Part shown: piece after piece, positions 23,577 through 26,828 of the stretch
Layout of the letters: the number at the start of each line of letters is the position of its first letter
Numbering within the stretch: the stretch's first letter is position 1
The notes under the pieces: generated by a model
The model's database searches: none
Seen by the model: the letters and a program-made list of their open reading frames with translations, nothing else
Told to the model about the DNA's origin: nothing
Position numbers and translations under genes: made by a program
From: JAJKJG01 sp036386395
Lineage (GTDB): Bacteria; Pseudomonadota; Alphaproteobacteria; Rhizobiales; Beijerinckiaceae
Assembly (NCBI GenBank): GCA_036386395.1
Contig: DASVVU010000191.1
Span: forward strand, 1 to 26,828
DNA: 26,828 nucleotides
Reading direction: 5' to 3'

Positions 23577-23665
23577 GCCAGAAGTTTATCACCTGAGGCT
23601 GCGAAAGCTTGGCCGATTGACTGGCCGCGCCCGCCGTGGTTCGAGGGGCGGACGGGGAACGCTCC

Positions 23666-24277
23666 ATGAAGCTCTACGACGCGGGCCGTGCGCCCAATCC
23701 GCGCCGGGTGCGGATTTTTTTGGCTGAGAAGGGCGTCGAGGTCCCCCTCGTGCCGGTCGACATCGGCAAGCTCGAGCACAAGACCCCGGCCTTCGCCGCC
23801 GTGAATCCGCTCCAGCGCACGCCGGCCCTCGTGCTCGACGACGGCACCGTGATCACGGAATCGATCGCGATCTGCCGCTATTTCGAGGAGCTTCACCCCG
23901 AGCCGCCGCTCTTCGGCACAGGTCCCCTGGAGCGGGCCAAGGTAGAGATGTGGCAGCGGCGGCTGGAGTTCGATCTCCTCGGCGCGGTCGCGGCGGTGTT
24001 CCGCCACCTCCACCCGGCCATGGCCGAGATGGAGGTGCCGCAGGTCGCGGCCTGGGGCGAGGCCAACAAGCCGCGGGTGGTGGCTTTCCTGCGCTTCCTC
24101 GATGGCGAGCTTGAGAACCGCGACTTCATCGCCGGCGAACGTTTCACGGTCGCCGACATCACCGGCCTCGTCGGACTCGACTTCATGAAGCCGGCGAAGA
24201 TCGCCGTCCCCGAGGAGCTTGCGAACGTGCGCCGCTGGCACGAGCGGCTCTCGGCCCGCCCGAGCGCCAAGGCCTGA
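23666..24277 (+). CDS. Glutathione S-transferase family protein
   Basis: A 203-residue cytosolic enzyme. The thioredoxin-like N-terminal domain (1-80) has MKLYDAGRAPNPRRVRIFLA, the cis-Pro in RTPALVL (Pro53) and the glutathione-gamma-Glu site ESIAICRYFEE (Glu65, Ser66). The helical C-terminal domain carries GERFTVADITGLVGLDF, the conserved N-capping box. The exact class and substrate are unclear; the absence of an obvious catalytic Ser/Cys near residue 8 (AGRAPNP) is of note. The ATG at 23666 has GGGGAA upstream. The next gene begins two bases after the stop, so the two are probably co-transcribed. Confidence 0.93.
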   Translation: MKLYDAGRAPNPRRVRIFLAEKGVEVPLVPVDIGKLEHKTPAFAAVNPLQRTPALVLDDGTVITESIAICRYFEELHPEPPLFGTGPLERAKVEMWQRRLEFDLLGAVAAVFRHLHPAMAEMEVPQVAAWGEANKPRVVAFLRFLDGELENRDFIAGERFTVADITGLVGLDFMKPAKIAVPEELANVRRWHERLSARPSAKA

Positions 24278-24279
24278 CG

Positions 24280-25023
24280 ATGCGGCTCACGGTCGTCGGC
24301 TGCGGGGACGCGTTCGGCTCGGGGGGACGGGCGAACACCTGCTTCCTCGTCGAGACCGCGGCCACGACCGTCGCCCTCGACTTCGGGGCGACCTCGCTCG
24401 TCGCGCTGAAGCGCCTCGGCATCGACCCGAACCGCATCGACGCCGTCGTGCTCTCCCACCTCCACGGCGACCACTTCGGCGGGCTGCCGTTCCTGTTCCT
24501 CGACGCCCAGTTCGACAGCCACCGCGACAAGCCCCTCACCGTCATCGGCCCGCCCGGCACGGCCGAGCGGGTCAGGGCGGCCCAGGAAGTGTTCTTCCCC
24601 GGCTCGTCCGGCAACAAGTGGAAGTTTCGGCTCGACATCGTCGACCTGCCGCTCAAGACCGACCACGCCTTCGCCGATCTTGGCATCTGGACGCTGCAGG
24701 TCGTCCACCCGTCGGGCGCGCCGTCGACGGCCGTGCGCCTGACCGCCGGGGGACGCACCCTCGTCTTCTCTGGGGACACGAGCTGGACCGAGGCCCTCGT
24801 CGAGATCGCGCAGGGGGCGGACCTCTTCATCACGGAATGCTACCGCCTTGCGGGCGCCCCGGTCGCGCACCTCTCCCTAGAGGAGATCGAGGCGAACCGC
24901 GCCCGCTTCAACGCGCGGCGCATCATGCTGACGCACATGAGCCAGGAGGTGCTGAAAGACCTCGCCGCGGTCGAGGTGCGGGGCTATGTCGCCGCCCATG
25001 ATGGGCTTGTCCTCGACCTCTGA
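24280..25023 (+). CDS. Metallo-beta-lactamase-fold hydrolase
   Basis: A 247-residue protein with the metal motif HLHGDH (His60, His62, Asp64, His65), then VVHPSGAPS, FSGDTSW and LTHMS, all in the expected order for the fold (motifs 2 to 5). The opening LTVVGCGDAFGSGGRANTC resembles RNase Z-like and related phosphodiesterase members, but no family-specific arm is seen. Members hydrolyse thioesters, phosphodiesters and others; pairing with a glutathione S-transferase gene hints at glutathione thioester or xenobiotic metabolism, which is inference only. Its end overlaps the start of the next gene by 38 bases. Confidence 0.92.
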   Translation: MRLTVVGCGDAFGSGGRANTCFLVETAATTVALDFGATSLVALKRLGIDPNRIDAVVLSHLHGDHFGGLPFLFLDAQFDSHRDKPLTVIGPPGTAERVRAAQEVFFPGSSGNKWKFRLDIVDLPLKTDHAFADLGIWTLQVVHPSGAPSTAVRLTAGGRTLVFSGDTSWTEALVEIAQGADLFITECYRLAGAPVAHLSLEEIEANRARFNARRIMLTHMSQEVLKDLAAVEVRGYVAAHDGLVLDL

Positions 25024-25639
25024 CACCGCGCTCGACCGCCTCCTCAGCGAGCTGCGGGCCTGCCGCATCTGCCGCGACGCGCCGCGCCACGGCTCGCCGC
25101 TCCCACACGAGCCGCGGCCGGTCGTGCAGGCGGGCTTAACCGCGCGGCTCTGCATCGCGAGCCAAGCGCCGGGGACCCGGGCGCACGCGAGCGGGCGCCC
25201 CTTCACCGACGCCTCCGGCGTGCGGCTCAGGGCCTGGCTCGGTCTCACCGAAGACGCCTTCTACGACCCGGCCCGGGTCGCGATTCTTCCGATGGGCTCG
25301 TGCTTTCCGGGCCAGGACGCCAAGGGCGGCGACCTGTCGCCGCGCCGCGAGTGCGCCGAGACCTGGCGCGCGCCCCTCTTCGCGGCGCTTCCGGACCTTA
25401 AGCTTATCCTGGTCATCGGCCAGTACGCGCAAAGCTGGCACCTCGGCGACGAATTCCGGGGCGGGCTCACCCAAACCGTGCGGCGCTGGCGCGAGATCCT
25501 CGACGCTTCTCTCCGCCCCCGCGTCCTGCCCCTGCCACACCCGTCCTGGCGCAACAACGGCTGGCTCAGGGCGAATCCCTGGTTCAAAGCCGAGCTCCTG
25601 CCGGTCTTACGGGCGGAGGTACAGGCGATCCTCGCATGA
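24986..25639 (+). CDS. Uracil-DNA-glycosylase-like Fe-S protein with altered catalytic motif
   Basis: A 217-residue protein. Four cysteines, Cys26, Cys29, Cys106 and Cys123, follow the C-x2-C ... C-x16-C spacing of 4Fe-4S-binding uracil-DNA glycosylases. The substrate-binding motif HPSWRNNGW (His185) is also present. The first motif reads SQAPGTRAHASGRPFTDASG; family 4 enzymes have GEAPG with acidic residues after it, so the usual catalytic acid is missing. LILVIGQYAQSWHLG matches the central strand. The start at 24986 has GAGG upstream; Met6 at 25001 is possible. It may repair another lesion, bind DNA only, or use a different base. It closes a three-gene run with the hydrolase and transferase genes. 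Confidence 0.87.
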   Translation: MSPPMMGLSSTSDTALDRLLSELRACRICRDAPRHGSPLPHEPRPVVQAGLTARLCIASQAPGTRAHASGRPFTDASGVRLRAWLGLTEDAFYDPARVAILPMGSCFPGQDAKGGDLSPRRECAETWRAPLFAALPDLKLILVIGQYAQSWHLGDEFRGGLTQTVRRWREILDASLRPRVLPLPHPSWRNNGWLRANPWFKAELLPVLRAEVQAILA

Positions 25640-25698
25640 ATCCGCATTCCCGGCACGAGTAGGGCAGCCTGCTCCCGAGAAAGCGCGCTTGCCTTGCG

Positions 25699-26325
25699 TC
25701 ACTCCGCCGGCCGCGCCGGCGCGTCGTTCCAGATGGGGTTGTCCCGGTCGTCCGGATGCAGCTGCCGCACGTTCGACGAGACGTGCCAGAAGGATAAGTC
25801 GAGGGCGGAGGTGTCGTAGTTCGGCTTCTTGCCATGGTGGAACGGGCACCACCAGTTCTCGACGGCCTTGACCAGGTATGCGTGCCATTCGAGCACGGCG
25901 ACGCTGACCGGGCAGTACCAGGTGCAGTTGAAAATCCAGAAGGCGCGGGTCCGGCTCCAGAAGGCGAGCCCCGGCCCATCCCGCACCGTGACCTGGGTCT
26001 TGTAGGTGTAGCGGTGGCTGTCCCGCGCGGGCAGGAAGTCCCGCAGCGTCTTCAGGTTCCGCGCTCCCATGAGACGAAGGTGGACATGGACTAGGAGGCC
26101 GCTTAACAGGAACAGCGGCAGGAAGACGATCGGGGCGTAAACGAAGAACAGGCCGAGGAACACCCGCGCTTTCGAGACCTCCTTGAAGGGCCTGCCGATC
26201 TCGATCCGGTCGCAACTCAGGCACGCCTTCGACGGACCCCGGTGCTCCACTGCCGGGCGGTCGGGAACTGCCCCGCGAGGTTCGGGCGAGCGGAGGGCCT
26301 GTTCAGGCAATGTATCGAGGTGCAT
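25699..26325 (-). CDS. Unrecognised membrane protein with a Cys/His-rich C-terminal region
   Basis: A 208-residue protein. I start at the ATG at 26325 because GAAGGA lies upstream at proper distance; the frame extends nine codons further without a ribosome site. A CxxC (CLSCDRIEIGRP, Cys35 and Cys38) precedes one strong hydrophobic stretch (about 55-82). A second, less regular hydrophobic region (about 127-152) holds Cys134 and Cys138 (FNCTWYCPVSVAVLEWHAY). The soluble end has CPFHHGKKPNYD with Cys160, His163 and His164. Five cysteines and many histidines suggest metal binding or redox chemistry, but I know no family with this pattern. It lies alone, between the convergent glycosylase-like gene and the divergent groES. 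Confidence 0.75.
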   Translation of the reverse strand: MHLDTLPEQALRSPEPRGAVPDRPAVEHRGPSKACLSCDRIEIGRPFKEVSKARVFLGLFFVYAPIVFLPLFLLSGLLVHVHLRLMGARNLKTLRDFLPARDSHRYTYKTQVTVRDGPGLAFWSRTRAFWIFNCTWYCPVSVAVLEWHAYLVKAVENWWCPFHHGKKPNYDTSALDLSFWHVSSNVRQLHPDDRDNPIWNDAPARPAE

Positions 26326-26594
26326 ATGTCTTTCCTTCGCTAAACGACCCATCCAAAGGGAGAGGGTCTGAATATCGCGGGCCTGGACGGCCTATCTGTG
26401 CTGCATCATAGCAGCCTTTTTTGACCTGAGTCTTTCCGGTTCGCCTCCGTCCTGGAGATCGCGCTCTTCAAGAAGGGCAGCGCTTACTCCCCCACATTAA
26501 GCTGAACTTCTTCGACGGCCACATTCTGGGAGGTGTCCGGCACCTTCCTGGAGCCGTTGCAGGCGGAGAGCGATATGCTGCCCGCCCCAATCCC

Positions 26595-26623
26595 TTGACT
26601 CGGAATCATCTCCCGCCTATCTC
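26595..26623 (+). promoter_or_regulatory. groES promoter, heat-shock-sigma-like
   Basis: TTGACT (26595-26600) and TATCTC (26618-26623) are 17 bases apart and would serve the housekeeping sigma factor. The same bases read in context, CCCTTGACT and CCTATCT, also resemble the RpoH (sigma-32) pattern of CTTGA and CCTATnT, so heat-shock control is likely. It lies directly before CIRCE. Confidence 0.65.
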
Positions 26624-26633
26624 CGGGGTAGCT

Positions 26634-26660
26634 TTAGCACTCACCTCAAGGATGTGCTAA
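26634..26660 (+). promoter_or_regulatory. CIRCE operator (HrcA site)
   Basis: TTAGCACTC (26634-26642) and ATGTGCTAA (26652-26660), separated by nine bases, match the CIRCE consensus of TTAGCACTC-N9-GAGTGCTAA with one change in the right arm. This is the site of the HrcA repressor in groESL control regions. It sits around the expected transcription start. Confidence 0.93.
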
Positions 26661-26715
26661 CAGCATGGACCGGAGGGCGGCCGCAGACCGCCTTTTCAGC
26701 ACGAGAGGAAGCTCC

Positions 26716-26828
26716 ATGAAGTTCCGTCCGCTGCATGACCGTGTCGTCGTCCGCCGCATCGACGCGGAGGAGAAGACGAAGGGCGGCATCATCATCCCCG
26801 ACACCGCCAAGGAGAAGCCGCAAGAGGG
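26716..26828 (+). CDS. groES: Co-chaperonin GroES, 5' part (continues past window)
   Basis: The first 37 codons are visible: MKFRPLHDRVVVRRIDAEEK, then TKGGIIIPDTAKEKPQE, the standard GroES opening including the mobile loop start. It caps GroEL during protein folding in the cytoplasm. Start at 26716 with AGAGGAAG upstream. Combined RpoH-like promoter and CIRCE indicate stress control. groEL presumably follows outside the window. Confidence 0.97.
   Translation, partial: MKFRPLHDRVVVRRIDAEEKTKGGIIIPDTAKEKPQE

Larger units (their letters stand above)
26326..26715. other. Long intergenic region before groES
   Basis: About 390 bases between divergent genes. From left to right: a plus-strand hairpin with a T tract, GCTGC/GCAGC then CTTTTTT (26400-26422); a stretch of more mixed base composition with a possible 41-codon minus-strand reading frame (26484-26609); the groES promoter (26595-26623); CIRCE (26634-26660); and the groES ribosome site AGAGGAA. 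No confident gene is present before groES. Confidence 0.6.

Noticed and set aside
23524..23727. 67-codon frame after the MazE-like gene as a possible toxin
   Set aside because: It is mostly in another frame of MazE and the transferase, with no MazF/PemK motif.
26400..26422. GCTGC/GCAGC hairpin plus T tract as a definite terminator
   Set aside because: Only five base pairs and no plus-strand gene before it; kept only as a note in the intergenic entry.
1..26828. Insertion sequences, prophage, CRISPR array
   Set aside because: No transposase, integrase or capsid-like proteins, no terminal inverted repeats with target duplications, and no regularly spaced repeats were seen.

Overview
This window is high-GC DNA with the layout of an alphaproteobacterium of the order Rhizobiales; protein wording and gene neighbourhood suggest a Methylobacterium/Methylorubrum-like organism, though I judged this by eye without a database. 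The main support is the BolA - J-domain protein - cobS - cobT - rpmB - DUF3108 neighbourhood, the aerobic-type cobaltochelatase genes, and a CIRCE-controlled groES.

Layout. 1-363 is the 3' end of an unrecognised gene. 406-3102 (minus) holds an orphan NMT1/THI5-like substrate-binding protein followed by an AMP-forming acyl-CoA synthetase. 3286-3360 is tRNA-Gly(CCC) with a good promoter. 3500-7747 holds two paralogous hybrid sensor kinases arranged tail to tail. 7851-9241 holds two tiny secreted proteins and a DUF3108 protein. 9340-9805 is rpmB with its promoter and a near-perfect terminator. 9812-13988 (minus) runs J-domain protein, cobS, a DUF29 protein and cobT. 14076-16325 holds a BolA-family gene, cobV and cobU, so four cobalamin genes lie within about 7 kb: cobalt insertion (CobS/CobT) and lower-ligand attachment (CobU/CobV).

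16342-20423 (minus) is the most unusual part: a compact three-gene unit of an acyl-CoA dehydrogenase, a stand-alone NRPS adenylation-carrier protein, and a thioesterase that starts with a TubC-like docking domain. The adenylation pocket reads DLTKVGEVGK, close to the asparagine-type signature. The NRPS ends in an acidic tail of the kind that binds TubC-like docking domains. The thioesterase has Cys in place of the nucleophilic Ser and Asn where His is expected. No condensation domain is present. I infer a pathway that loads one amino acid on a carrier protein, may dehydrogenate it there, and releases it.

20538-21481 is a Xre/RES toxin-antitoxin pair with a readable promoter and a possible operator. 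21503-23029 (minus) is a multi-pass sensor histidine kinase. 23087-23330 is an intergenic region with a palindrome and a strong terminator that belongs to no visible gene. 23331-23576 is an orphan MazE-like antitoxin. 23666-25639 is a tight run of glutathione S-transferase, metallo-beta-lactamase-fold hydrolase and an atypical Fe-S uracil-DNA-glycosylase-like protein. 25699-26325 (minus) is an unrecognised Cys/His-rich membrane protein. The window ends in groES, preceded by a heat-shock-like promoter and a CIRCE element. I saw no insertion sequence, CRISPR array, rRNA or cobalamin riboswitch.
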